From assembly GCA_013397115.1 (NCBI GenBank), contig VWZW01002532.1, forward strand, positions 1 through 64,000: a stretch of 64,000 bases of DNA. Direction: 5' to 3'. The translations under genes were made by a program, and so were the position numbers. Below are positions 24,992 to 37,397 of the stretch, piece by piece; the stretch's first letter is position 1, and every line of letters begins with the position of its first letter. The stretch is from Edolisoma coerulescens. Taxonomy: Eukaryota > Chordata > Aves > Passeriformes > Campephagidae. The notes below the pieces were generated by a model. That model was given only the letters and a program-made list of their open reading frames with translations, was not told the DNA's origin and made no database searches.

Positions 24992-26630
24992 GTGCACTAA
25001 GCTTCACTGTTGTACTTTAGAAACTGTTTGCATCAGGCTGCTGTGTGTACGTGTGTGAGTTCAGAATGTGTGCATGTGACATCCAGGGTACAATAAAGCA
25101 TGTGTGGGTTAGCTTGGACACGGTTTCCATTCCACAGTTATAATCTAATGAAAGTACATAGAAGTTTAATTTAAAAAGCAGCATTGAACTCTAAAACACT
25201 GTGGTGCTAGGACACAAGCTGTGTAGAAAACCACATGGGAAAGTGGTGATTACAATATTGCATTTTTCCTTGTGGGCTCTGTTGGGTTCACATGACGTGC
25301 TCTACCAAAGTATGTCTGTTTTCCTTTCCTCAGCAGAACAAAAGTGCTATTGCTGCTTCCTCTGCATTAGCCATGGTGTTTTATTTTGCTCTGTGGACAT
25401 GCCATCAGTCCTGTCATTTAGTTCTGTTTTAGCACAACATTTAGGCTCATGGGCACCTCCATCAAGACAAGCAGCACTTCCCTCCATCCCCTGCTGAGTA
25501 GCATGCTGGCTGGGAAAGGTGACACAGCGGATCTCAATGGGTTCATTATGTGTGATAGCTGAAAACACTTCCCTACATGAGTTATTAATAGATGATAACT
25601 GGTAGAGGCTGGGCTATGTAATGGGTTAGATTACTCGGTCTCTTGTAAAAAATATCCTATTCCTAAAGGGAAGGCATTGAAGAATTACTGGTTGTAACCA
25701 TGAAATTGGCACCATTTCAGCAGTTTTGGTCAAGTCATAAAGTTAACAGCTCCTGGGGCAGTGCAAGCAGCACCTTCTATTTTTCAGCTTTTACCCCAGC
25801 CTGCTACAACTATAAAGAAAGGCTAGGAATGCTTTTATTATGAATCACTGAGCTGATGCCAAGTAAAGATAGACCAGATCTCCCCTACACCAAAGATCCT
25901 AAGGATTTGCCTGTAATTCTGGCCCCTCTCAGACTCAGCAATGGCCAACTGGTCTGTCTCTCTAGGAAAGGGCAGGAAAGCAGAGGGTCATATAAAATGA
26001 GGTACTTCACCACCCAGCTTGCTCATTTGACAAACTGAATTAAGCTCTTTTGGGGGTTATCAGAAGGACCTATTGGAGAGGCTCACAGCAGTGAGTTTCA
26101 GGGTGAGTTGAGGTCAAGGTCATGAATGGCAGAGGAGGGAGCTGAAGACAGGGAAGCCTTGTCAGTGCTGCTGAGAGCTCGAGCATGAGGAGCTCTCCTC
26201 CTGTGAGGCTGTGTTGACAGGGTCACAGGGTCACTGATGGCTGCACTGGAAACAAAAGAGGCTACCACTTGGGTGGCAAAAGAGGTCTCTGACAGCTTGT
26301 TTAAAGGATAGTGGGACACGTGAACCCCTGCCTCTATGGGGGTAAGTCTGCCAGTGTTTCTCTGGTTATCAAAAAAGCATCCTGGCTCCTTTAAGATACA
26401 GCCTGTGATGCCCAGCTCTCCCCTACACATGGGATTGGAGGGGGCTCACTTGCTTGGCCCATGAGTTGCTGTTTGTGGGCCTTACAGACCCATGGTTCAT
26501 CAAAAGGTACTTTAAAACCAGTCCTGTCTCTATTGCTAAAGAAATTATTCCCCATGGGGAAAAAAAAATTGGTGTAGGCTGACATAAACCCATGCACTGC
26601 AATTTAGAGTTCTAAATTATGTGATGTAAC

Positions 26631-26678
26631 ATCACATAGATTACCCTGTAGTTTATCACACAGATTACCCTGTGTAGT
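26631..26678. repeat. Two diverged 24-bp tandem units
   Basis: The units start ATCACATAGATTACCCTGTA (26631) and ATCACACAGATTACCCTGTG (26655) and lie head to tail with a few differences. A short hairpin, GTGATG-TAA-CATCAC, directly precedes and overlaps the first unit (26621-26635). This is a local duplication with no known role. Confidence 0.85.
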
Positions 26679-27675
26679 TATTAGTTGTTTCTCACTAAGA
26701 TGTGTTTTGATATGATAAAGTGTACATGAAGAAACAGATCTGCATTTTCTAATTTTCAAAGATTTCTAGTCCATTTCATTGGGAGCCTAAAAATCATGAA
26801 TGTGTTAAATAGAAAAGCCATAACATATGCAACTTTCCTGTAGATTTTTAATTTTACTAAATAATCAGAAAGGAAGTTGGGCAACAGCATTGGACTTAAA
26901 AATTTGTCTGTAATCAAAGGACTTAATTTCATCCTGTTATATGCATGTAAATTCAGAGTAGGTTCAAGTCCAGGAACTTCATTTTCAGCATGTATAAATG
27001 CAGAGACTAGAGATACTGTCTTTTTCTCGTGAATGAAAATATTATTGTATTAATTAAAAAAATACCAGATTTTTCATAAGTAAGATTTCTAACCACAGGA
27101 AAACAGAATAAGTAGAACAAGACTCACGATTTTTCTGTCATGGTTATAAAAAAGGAAAAAGGGAAAATAAAATGTGCATTTGTACCACAGAGAAAACAAA
27201 CCTACAGCTTTTAGGCAGAGTTCTAGATGCTCTTTTTTTGTGGCTGTGCACATATACATCCTACTTCTCGTTAACTGGTGAGATGAACACTGATTAATTT
27301 TCACATCCTATCAAAATCTAAAAGAACCCCAACCCAAACCAACAACCAACTCTGCTCTATTTGAGGGCCACAAATGCAACACATAGTGAGATACAAAATT
27401 ACTATTGAAGTAATGTTCCCAAGTCTTAAGGAAAGAGGTATTTTACTTCATGACAAGAAAAAGTTAAAATCTTGGAGAAATCTTTACTGAGAAAGTGTTG
27501 TTATTTCTATTGCTGAACAACCAGAAAATAAGTATCTCTAATATGTTTTGACTGTAGAGAAGTCACTTCAGTTGTGCTGTGCTTAAGCCATGTCTCCTAG
27601 ACTTGCTCTGTAGAGAACAGGTGGTTTCCCCTCTAAACTAAATGCCTCCAAGTTCTTAAGTTGTGTTGTATTTCC

Positions 27676-27692
27676 TTTTTTTTTTTTTTTTT
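27676..27692. repeat. Poly-T tract
   Basis: Seventeen consecutive T residues. No adjoining retrotransposed body was seen on either side. Confidence 0.85.
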
Positions 27693-30050
27693 GGTAGACT
27701 TTTGCACATCTTATCAGGATTCTTTCCACTTGCTTGAATGAAATGCCCTAAGATGCACTTCACTGTGCCAGGAAGAAAATGTTTTCAGGTATAGTTATTT
27801 TTAGCTAGCAACAGAAGTAGGAAAAAAAAAGCACTTTTTTGTGTTTTTAGTAAGGATTTCCCTGAAATAAAGTTTAACAAGATTCTCTTTGTCACTGTTT
27901 CATATTACATTCCCTCTTCCAGACAATAAAAATCAGTTTACATCTTGGAGACTATAGTTGAGTAATCATAAAATAAAATGTATGATGTCAAGATTAAAAT
28001 AAACAAGCTGAAGGCAATCTGGCAATATGATAAAGGACTGGTTTAATTGTGAGAAATGGCCAAACAGATAAAAGGGGAAACCCAAGTATGGAAAAACGGA
28101 GATGAAACTTCTAGGAATGGAGTTTTTGTTAACTTTTTCACTAGACTAAGCCTTAGCGGTGGCATAAATATTTTTAGATTGTTTTCCAGAAAACATAATA
28201 GGAAAGAATTTATAAATTATTGGCTGATCAAATGCCCACTGTAGAATTACAATTTCCTAGTTACTCCATATAAATTATAACTGAGAATCCAGTTTAAGTG
28301 GTGTAATTACCTTTTTTTCGTAACTTATTCCTTCAGAAATCACTAAACTTCACAGAGTCCAAAGAATATAAAAATAGTAAGATTTATATATCCTAGCCAT
28401 TCTTTTGAGAAGTACCTACTCATTTCTAGACAGTTCTTGGGCAAATAGGCTTCCCCTCAAATTTTTTGAATCATAGAGGTTTTTCAGAATTCCAGGTGAG
28501 TGGGGGTGCTCTGTAGTCTGGAGGAGCAGTTTGACACCATCCCAGCCTTCTTCTCCCCCATCTTGTATTTGCTGTTGTGTGTTTGTTGGCTGGACACCAC
28601 CTCTGCTGGAGCAGAGAGCCCTGTTCTCAGCAATTCCATATGTCCCCCTAACTTCTCTTATGTCAGGGTGGAGGCTCCCCTGCCAAGCACTAACTTGTGA
28701 ACTCTTCTGACAGAGGACATTTTTGCTATCAGATGGAAACCTGAGAATCAGGCGAGGAAGGGAATTCTCCCATTTTCTCTGAGACTGAGCACCTGCTGCT
28801 GCAGGTAGCAGATCAGAGGTGGACAGTCCTGGTGGGGCTCACAGAATATCTAACCCCCACACCACAAACCACAAGACAGCTTCACAATGTCCTCCTGCAT
28901 TGTCAGCCTTGGATAGCTCAAACCAAAGGTGAGACATGAGACTCTAAACTGTTCCACCTGTGAGTGCCTGGTATAGCTACAGACACACCCAAGCTCACAT
29001 CAGTGTACCCTCCATAAACTTTTGTTTTCCCCAGAAAGGGAGCTTGGCTGTGTAGACTGAAAAGGTGCTGTGGAAGACTGTGACTGCTTTTCCTGCCTGA
29101 AGGTTTGGAACAGCTGGAACCTAGAGCATGACCATGCTCATAAATGCAGCCTCTGCTACAGGCTTATATTGAATGTCTTGATTTATTTTGTGAACGCTTC
29201 ACAAAACCCTTTGCTGTAATTCTTAAAAACATCATCAGCCAAAAATCACAAGAAGAATTACTTCATTAGGGCTTCTGCTGACACCAAGGATTATGGCACT
29301 AACAAATCTGTAGTCTATTTTGATTTTCGCCCTTACATTAGATAAATGAGCGCTATTACTACTTGTGTGGTGGTTGTTTACTCAGCAAATGGACTTCATC
29401 CCAATTCACTTTATTGTACTTGATAAATTATTTGCCCAGTGCTGTTTATTGAGTGACTAAGCAGATGAAGGCTTTATCATGTTTGCATTGAGAATGCTGT
29501 GAAGAAAGCCAGACTGATTGGTGTGTGCCCAGTGCATAGAGAATGTTCCACTGTGGAAAGCACTAAAAACTTGACACATATACATAAGAAACATAGCACT
29601 ACTCAAAACTGCTGACCTTGTAAACTCACAATTTCTATCCTACACTTTTTATTTTCTAAAATAAACCTTTCAATAACAACTTCTATCTGTTTTTTAGGTA
29701 TTTTTTCTGTCACTGCCACATGAGTTAATTCTTAGTTCCAGGATGACTCCACCCTTTTCTAACACAACCATCTACCTCTTTGTGCCATTATCTTGTTGTC
29801 CTCTATAAGCACAGATCTGGATGATACAAACCTTCTGGTAAATTCTATGCAGCAAGTGATGCAGGGCTGAATTCTCCAGGCTCTCCTCTTTTGCAAGTCC
29901 CCATTCACACACAGTCACTTTTCCAGTCTGCTATCACCTGGGAGAAGAGTCGGTCTGTGCAAGTCAGGAAGGAGATTTGCACTCTTAAATCCAGTTATAG
30001 CAATGAGTAGCACCAAGTTTTGCTCTGCTCATCTGGAAAAAGCAGCTGAC

Positions 30051-30070
30051 GACAATAAGTCGTTATTGTC
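30051..30070. promoter_or_regulatory. Inverted ACAATAA/TTATTGT pair, SOX-like
   Basis: GACAATAA (30051-30058) and TTATTGTC (30063-30070) are perfect reverse complements around GTCG. ACAAT/ATTGT is the core bound by SOX HMG-box proteins, some of which bind inverted pairs as dimers. The 8-base gap between the ACAAT and ATTGT cores differs from the classical SOXE dimer spacing. A TEAD-like word, GCATTCCA, lies some 15 bases downstream. Binding is inferred from motif alone. Confidence 0.3.
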
Positions 30071-30410
30071 TGAAATGGCCAGGCATTCCAGAATAAATGC
30101 TTTGAGTTGGCATTTTCAAGGTTCAAACAGAATTTCATACCGGTGTTAATATAGCTGGTTCTTGGATTAATTAAGGCCATGGATGCCTCTGTTAGGCTGG
30201 ACAGTGTTTGTCAAATAAAGTAGTCTGAGTCTGGGAGTGTCTGTACTATTTGACTTTTCACTCATTAAACTCTTATTCTGCAGTAATGATAAACACAGAG
30301 CAAATTGGAGCTGACCGGGGAACATGACCTGCAAGAGAAACACATACTATAAAACACAGCAATTACTGGAAAATGTCAAAGCATTTTATGTGGAACCTTT
30401 TGGATGAATT

Positions 30411-31111
30411 TGGTGGCCGTTGGGAGAGCTGAGCCGGTGTTGGAGCCAGCAGACAGGGGCATGTACGCATCAAGGATCAGTCATGAATCAAAACACGTGT
30501 ATGTCGCGTCCACTGGCCGCTCGTCCGCCCGGCTGGCCAAGCAGGCGACTTGTCAAGGTGTTCCCACAGACTGGTGGGTCACAGCCTGTGACAAGCTGCA
30601 GGTGGTGCAGTCTGCCCTGTGGCTCACTGTGGAGCTGGCAGCAGCTGTTGGATACTGTAGTGGTCCGCAGAGGTAAAGGGTGAGAGAGGGACTCTTTGTC
30701 ACAGCAGACTTCCCGAACGGGAGCATACAAAGAGCCCAAGGGGCCCCGTTGCAACACCTTAAGTATTGCATCGAGGAAGGGGAGGAACAAAGGGGAAAAC
30801 CAATAGGGGGATGACAAGAGATGACAGGTAACCAATGATGGAGGGTTTGGGGAGGAACTAATTCAAACAAACCAATCAGGGCAACAGAACTGTAGAACAT
30901 TCTGGAACTTAATTACATAATCATGAAAGGGGTGTAGCTTAGGGGAGGAGACTTTGCCAAACATGGTCCTCAGGGGCAAGGCTGGTCCTCTGCACCGCCC
31001 AAGGCCCTAACATCAGGCTCACCCTTAGAGCCACTGTCTCTGGCGGGGAAGTCCACCCAGTTTACCTCTTTATTTATTTTTAGGGCAAAGGTGGACTGGG
31101 CCACTGCCACA
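30411..31111 (-). mobile_element. Probable solo LTR of an endogenous retrovirus
   Basis: About 700 bp of CpG-richer sequence that stands out from AT-rich flanks. The right edge reads CTGCCACA on the plus strand (31104-31111), so the minus strand starts TGTGGCAG as an LTR would. Three CCAAT/ATTGG boxes lie at 30800-30804, 30832-30836 and 30872-30876. On the minus strand a weak TATA-like TACTTAAGG follows near 30765, then a G/C-rich probable R/U5. The left edge near 30411 is uncertain and no clean target duplication was found. No gag, pol or env is visible nearby. The orientation rests on motif order and could be wrong. Overlapping frames (30404-30900) are not genes. It is not the same family as the LTR at 18.6 kb, as far as I can see. 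Confidence 0.55.
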
Positions 31112-31644
31112 CATGTAGGAAAAGAAAAAGGATGAGATTTACTTACTATGGAGCTGTATTGTTATGGGCAACCTGGTTAGCTGAATGCCATCCCATGCCA
31201 CCTCTGTGGCTCCTGTTGATGCACAAGAACTGTGTTTTTAATATTCTCTATCTTTTACTGTTAATTAATATTATGTTTGTATATGGTATTACTTGTTTGG
31301 AGAAAAATGTACATGGTAGTGCACTTAATATGTTTATTTAATTAATTTAAAGAATGGCTGATATAAGAGCCCATGGCAGGCAAATTTGACTTTTTGAAAA
31401 TAGAACATGAATGTTAGAATCACTGTGCATTCACACTATTGATTCAGTTTATTTTGCTTGCAAACTTGGATGACAGAAATTGTGTTTTATCTAAACACAA
31501 GATATTTGCCTTTGTCTCATGGAACTATTTGGGGCTGAGATACATAAACATTATAATTCTGAAAAGGGTGCTATGAGGAATAAGCATGTTTGTCTCCATA
31601 GTACAAATTACGTATTTGGTTTGTCTTACTTATGGACTAAATCG
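31112..31644. other. AT-rich spacer, nothing recognised
   Basis: Short spacer between the LTR-like element and a CR1 copy. Only short frames are present and none is recognisable. Confidence 0.6.
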
Positions 31645-32296
31645 TGGGATTGTTTAGGCTGAAAAAGACCTTCAGGATCACTAAGTCCAACTGTAAGCCT
31701 AATGCTACCGGGGCCACCACTAAACTATGTCCCAAAGCATCACGTCTACATGTCTTTTAAATATATCTGGGGCTGGTGGCTCAACAGATCAACCACTGCC
31801 CTAGGCTCGTTCTGCTGTTGAAATGAAGTGGTTTTTCTTGGTATCCAGTCTAAACCTCCCCAGGCACAGCTTGAGGCCAGTTCCTCTGATCCTGTCATTT
31901 GTTACCTGGAAGAAGAGACCAACCCCGACCTGGCTACAGCCTCCTTTCAGGCAGTTGTAGAGAGCCATAAGGTCCCTCCTGAGTCTTCTTTTCTCAAGGA
32001 TAAACAACCCCAGCTCCCTTAGCTGCTCCTCACAGGACTTGTGCTCCAGACCCTTCACCAGCCTTGTTTGCTTTCTCTGGACACACTCCAGCACCTCAAT
32101 GCCCTTCCTGAACTGAGCGGCTCAGAACTGGGCACAGGACTTGAGGTGCAGCCTCACCAGTGCCGAGCACAGAGAGACAATCACTGCCCTGGTCCTGCTG
32201 GCCACACCATTGCTGATACAGGCCAGGATGGGATTGGCCTTCTTGGCTGCCTGGGCACACGATGGCTCATACAAGACCAGTTTGTGTATGTCTTCT
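31645..32296 (-). mobile_element. CR1 LINE, truncated, older copy
   Basis: About 650 bp of CR1 3' sequence on the minus strand. Reading the plus strand from the 3' tip, it shows TTTAGGCTGAAAAAGACCTT, then the 3' UTR block with CATGTCTTTTAAATATATCT. ORF2 C-terminal sequence follows (31801-32094) and continues into upstream ORF2 with words such as CTTGAGGTGCAGCCTCACCA and GGATGGGATTGGCCTTCTTG. Its ORF2 signature ([17 protein letters not shown]) marks a different CR1 subfamily from the copies at 22 and 43 kb. Frameshifts and stops interrupt it, and the reverse transcriptase core is absent. Confidence 0.93.
31801..32094 (-). pseudogene. CR1 ORF2 C-terminal fragment (97 codons)
   Basis: The frame encodes [20 protein letters not shown], then an [12 protein letters not shown] block, [17 protein letters not shown] and [12 protein letters not shown]. 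These are successive conserved blocks of the CR1 ORF2 end. The frame is then lost before the usual HWNRLP block, showing an indel near 31810. The ATG is internal to the ancestral ORF2. It is not a host gene. Confidence 0.85.
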
Positions 32297-35200
32297 GCAG
32301 CTAAAGATTGTTAGTGCTGCATTTCACTATCCTTACTCTTTTCACTAGAGTATAATATTATAATATTTCAAAAAAACCCCTGTACATTTACGATTATAGT
32401 TCATAAATCACCCTTCAATTGTTACATAAATATTTGCTTATAAGGATATGTAATTCTTGGATTAACATCTGTCCAATAATTTTTTGGCTTGTATCAGCAA
32501 TACAAAACAGTTTCATCAGAAATAAAATTTCAATTATTATTCATAGTACAAAAAGGTGGTTTTGGTGCACGCATGTAAAATCTTCTGCTAACACAGTCCG
32601 TATACTCAATAGCCATCTCAATGATATACATCTCAATAGCCCTTATAGAGCCTAAATAAAAGGCTAGTTACCTCTTTTGGCCAAATGTTAGAACACTCAA
32701 ACCTGAAAATATTTGAATCCAGGGCTCAGCTTTTGTGTTTTGCACCCATTTCTAAGGAAAATACAGTCTCCAAGGCACATTTGTGATAGAGGAGCTGAAG
32801 CCTCTCTCTGAGTGGTTCCTGTGAACTGCTCTGAGGAGAAGTGTTTCCTGGTCATCCTCAATTAGCAGTGCAGAAAGTGTGAAGAACAGCCAGAGCAAAC
32901 CTGTGTGGTGTGTCGGAGATAGTTTCCCTCAAAGCATATGAATTAGCAGACACAGCTGGGGATAATTTCCTTTTCCAAAGAAACATCACAACCTGATCTG
33001 CCTCTTCAGACACTTTAAAATTCCATTTTCTTCAAAAATTCATCCAAAGCAATATATTAGGGAAAAGATCTTAAAAGCACTATGACTAAAAGGGCTCTAG
33101 GGAAACAAGATGAACTGATTAGACATTTTTCTGTGGTTTGATAATTCTGCAACACTTATTCTTACATTTTTGATGCATCCAAAAGTAAAGTGTTCATTAC
33201 TCTATAAATAGCTTGTCAGCTAGAGAAGCAGAGTGACAGACCATGTATTATATAATTTTGGGTTGGTTTACTTTAAAAGACGTGCTCTATTCTAACTCCT
33301 ACAGGGTATTCCTGTGTATGTGTATAGCTTTTGAGGAAAGGTCTAGTGACTGCCTCTGTCTATGTATTAATCTCAGTATTCCTCAAACAACAATTTTTAT
33401 CCGTGTGAAGGAATAGGTCCCAGAAGGTTGTGATGAGGATTAGCAGGCCAAACCTATGTCAATATGCCTTGTTTTATACTGAGCCTGGAAGGAATCTGTG
33501 GAGAGACAGCAAGGTTGAAGAACCATAGCTATAAGATCAATGAGCCTCTGAAAGACAACCATGGCTAAAAGATATTGCTAATTCTATTTGTATCCTTAAC
33601 GCTCCACTGCCTTGGAGGAATCTGTGAAATAAAGTTCTGATATAGTACCTCCGAAATGGAGATTTTTGTAGCTGAGCTCTCAAATCTGTAAGTAGGGATG
33701 GTATGTAGTCCACACAGACCAGAGATCTTCCAGCTTTTACTCAATCTTAGATCACAGAAATGGATATACTTGTAAAATGGTGCTGCTCTCACGATGTACT
33801 AGGCAAACACTGTGAGAAGACATTGTTTTTCAGCGGATTTGAAATCCAATGAAAACATTTCTGAGAACACTTCTCTTAGTTTTATTGTCCTCACTAAGAC
33901 TGATCAATGACTGGGAATATCTCTGAGCTACCATCCTGTAATCAGCTGCTGCAGTTTTTGGAGTCCACCACAAAATATTTTTGTTCTCAACTTGAGTAAG
34001 CCTATGGTATCCTTTTCTTCCAGCCAGCCTGCCCCCAGCCCATCTGTATAATTTATTGTCCCTATAGAATAGAGCCAGTCTTCAGTCTCCTCCAGATGAC
34101 TTCTGCCTTCTTGTCTCACAGCCCCCTTAAAATTGACTACATAAATTAATGTTTTTTACAGCTTTATTATTTCTAAGCAATAATAAGACTTCTACAGCTT
34201 GAAAGAAGCAAAAATTCTGCCATGGCACATTCCCCATGAAGAAAATCTCTTCTAGGGAGTGGTATATACTGGTTTTGCTACAAGGTTAAAAATGTTAATA
34301 TCACAATAAACTCCTACTTAAAGTGACAGCCTTGTTGAAGTATTGTCTTCTGGACAGAAAGTTTGCTTCAGCACAAGCATTCCTTTGGGTTCCAGGAGCA
34401 TATCTGTGTGTCATCGACTCTGTAAAACAGCCTCTACATATCGTACACACAATTTTAAAACAAGAGCTTTGTGTGAGCATAAGGACAGTGATAGTGGATG
34501 TGGTTTGTATTTGTATTCGGATACCTCAGCACCTTTTGTAGAAATGATGCATAGAACTGTACGTGGCAGCCAGGGCGGGACATTTCACTCTGCACAGTCT
34601 GTGAAAGGGAACTTTTAAATGGAGTAACCTAGTTGATTTTTGCTGGAAAGAGATAGTTGTTTATATAGCACATAAAGGAGATGCTGAATCTGGTAGCCTG
34701 ACAGGGGTGATGCTGCTGGACCTCCAAACCCTGGGTCCAGCAGGCAGTGAGGCGGAGCATGTATTCCCAGCAGGCATACAGACACAGGGGCCCATGTAAG
34801 CAGTACATGTGTCACACAGATAGAAACACACTTCCAGCACCTTCACAAACACCAAATCATCATCAGTGTCTCCATCCTGTTCCCTTTTCTGGCTGATCGG
34901 GGTTAGTGTGGGTAGCTCAGCTGATCCTGCCAGGCTGATCCTGTTAGAATGCGTAGCCCAGCAGCTGGGCTTCTCCACTGGGCTGCCTGCCCTCCTCTGA
35001 TGGGCCTGAGAGGAGCTGGGGCTGGGTGTTACTGGAGTTCCCTCCTTTGACATTGCTCCCCTGTGCTCCTTTCCTCTGTGGAGGTGACCTCTTCACTGCA
35101 TAAGCTGATGTGTAGTATAGAACTAAAAATTATCTGCTTTGAAATACTGGATAGAAGTGGAGTAAACTGGTCTTTGAAGAGGTTAATAGAAATCCAGGGA

Positions 35201-35697
35201 CAGCGGCTGCTGTAGAGTACTTATAGGCAATCTGCAGCCATTGCTAAATGTTAACAGGCAGCATGCAGGCTACAAGGGTAATGTCTCCTTCACAGGATGA
35301 AATAAAAGTGCCAAACAAATTGTCCTTGTTTTTACCTTTGCAAGCCTTATGTATATTATATTTTTCAGCAGAGAAATAGTGGGTTCTGTGTGTTCATTTG
35401 TCTTGCATCCCAACACTTTTGTTGAAATGGAGATTCAGAATTCAAAATACTGAGCAGAAAATTCTCATAAAATGGAATAAATTCAGAGCTTTTACTCAGA
35501 TATTCTAGAATTTTGGCAAATTACATCTGCAGATTTGATCTTTATGTCTTCCTGTTTCCTATTCTGAATGTTGAAGATATGACTATAAGTAATAATGATA
35601 ATGCTAATAACAGTAGTAATAACATAGGGTGTGGTCTGTGATTAAATAGCCGTGCTCATGCAGAATGGTGGCTGCCTAAATGCTTTTCCAGCAGTGC

Positions 35698-35738
35698 GAA
35701 TCATGGAATAGCCTCAGCTGGAAGGGACCTTAAAGATC
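35698..35738 (-). mobile_element. Very short CR1 3' tip with flanking direct repeats
   Basis: The plus strand reads GAATCATGGAATAGCCTCAG, then CTGGAAGGGACCTTAAAGAT, the reverse complement of the extreme 3' end of CR1. Only about 41 bp are present. It is flanked by a perfect 10-bp direct repeat CCAGCAGTGC at 35688-35697 and 35739-35748. This looks like a target-site duplication or a microhomology-mediated insertion. Confidence 0.7.
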
Positions 35739-36888
35739 CCAGCAGTGCTTTTCCACTGGTTCCTCCCATAAGGCTTTGTGTTTCTTATAGGGGTGACGGA
35801 TCTTGGAATTGTTTGGAGACATGAAAATCAGACTAATTCCATCAGATTTCACAGGTTTTTTCACTTGCCTCCAATGGATGGGTGAGATGTGAAAGCTTCA
35901 TGCATGCATCTGATGTCTGCTAAGACTGAAAAAGATGACTTTCCAAGACCTCTAAGCTTTTGGGCTCAGGAACATGCTCATGAGCAGCGGAAGGTCACAG
36001 CCGACACTGAGCAGCTGGGCTTGTTTTGAAAGTTTGTGGTCTGGGAGCAGTAACATAAACAGCAGATCATCAGAGTCCTACTAAAAAATAAATAGAGCGT
36101 GTTATCCCCAACTTTTGAACAATTAGGAAAAAGTGCCATCATGTTGAGCATGGACTTTATTAGTTATAGTTTAAAAAAGTTGTCCAGAAGGCCCTGATTT
36201 GTGGGAAATTGGTTTTGGTCCTGAGGAAGAGAACAATACTGTTCATAGTAGTTTGGTTATTTAGCCCATGCTGTTGGCAAAAGCAGTGATTCGTTTTCGT
36301 TTAAATCAGCTTCCTTTATGTACGGCTGATATTCCAAGTTCACTTCATAGAGCTGACTGTGTATTCCAGCTAATTATTCCTAAAGATTGTTTATGACTAT
36401 ATTTAAACATTTATTCTGCAATTTTCCTCCTTCTATTTATAGCTTCATACAAAAATGGCACCACAGAATGCTGGTCTCTGAGCTGAATGTGAAGCTAATG
36501 GTCCTGAACTGGACTCACATAATTTTCCATGTATTTGGCCCCTCTTCTTTTTTTTTAAAAACAAACGATGATAACATCTATTGGTTTTCATTTTAATGCA
36601 CTAGAATTAGCTGTAATAGAAGTTTTCCAAAGCACTGTAAGCAGAAGTATATAAAGTTGTGCCAAAAAGACTATGAATAATAGATCTGAAGAAAATCCTG
36701 GAAGTGCATGGGTTCCACTATGAGACTGCATTAGGCAGAACTCATTTGGCAAATTTACTATGTTTAAGAGAGTATTTATTTTTATTTTTTGCACAATTTT
36801 TGCTCTGAGGAACCAGACATGCTATATAACAGCTGTTGAGTGGGAAATTTTTAATGTTTAACAAAGGAAATAGATTAAAAATACCAGG

Positions 36889-36933
36889 TGGTTTTTTTGG
36901 GGGGTTTTTTGGGGTTTTTTTTGGTTTTTTTTT
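36889..36933 (+). repeat. T/G-rich tract with four G runs
   Basis: The plus strand alternates G runs of 2, 6, 4 and 2 bases with T runs of 7, 6, 8 and 9. The complement is an A-rich stretch interrupted by C runs, as in a mutated poly-A tail. A similar tract (GG-T7-GGGG-T8-GG) occurs at 48512-48534. It could form weak two-tetrad G-quadruplexes. Confidence 0.8.
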
Positions 36934-37397
36934 AATAATAACTTGTCTGTTGCTTTGTTGAATGTGAAAAAAATACCTGGAGAAAAGTAAAGAGCCTTGT
37001 TGGTTTCTTCTACACACACTCTGTAAGTTTGTATCTTCAAACTGTCTCCACAAACCATCCCCCAGGTACCACAGTGCATAGGAGAGAGTGTCACAGGGGA
37101 CTTTAAAATGAACAGGGAGTCCAACCCTAAAATCCCATCACAGAATTGGTTGCTGGTAAAGCAGACACAACGTCATCTTCAGACCAGGAGTGTTTCGTGT
37201 AAGTACTGTAATTTCCATCTCCCCTCTTGTATTTCAAAACTACTAGAGATTATTATATTGACTCCAGATGATTGTGAGATAGAACTGATTTACAGCTCTG
37301 TTCCACTGAGTGGAAAATAGTGACGTCAGTTTCAATCAGAGTTGTGGTCATTTTTTCATTTATCCTTGTAAGTGTCCTTTTGTTTTACTTTCAATAT

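Larger units (their letters stand above)
22846..30410. other. Long noncoding stretch, no gene recognised
   Basis: About 7.5 kb of mostly AT-rich DNA. It contains two hairpin-forming inverted repeats at 24874-24991, two 24-bp tandem units at 26631-26678, a 17-base poly-T at 27676-27692, and an inverted repeat of SOX-like sites at 30051-30070. A pair of minus-strand open frames at 26098-26597 (110 and 68 codons) is discussed as a finding but matches nothing I know. The interval 28440-29160 is a little GC-richer and was read without result. Confidence 0.6.

Noticed and set aside
30404..30900. Open frames of 87-115 codons on both strands
   Set aside because: They are inside the second LTR-like element and overlap in different frames, as expected from CpG-rich sequence.
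34661..35053. 130-codon minus-strand frame with Ser/Pro/Thr-rich start
   Set aside because: Low complexity, no homologue recognised, and no splice or promoter context.
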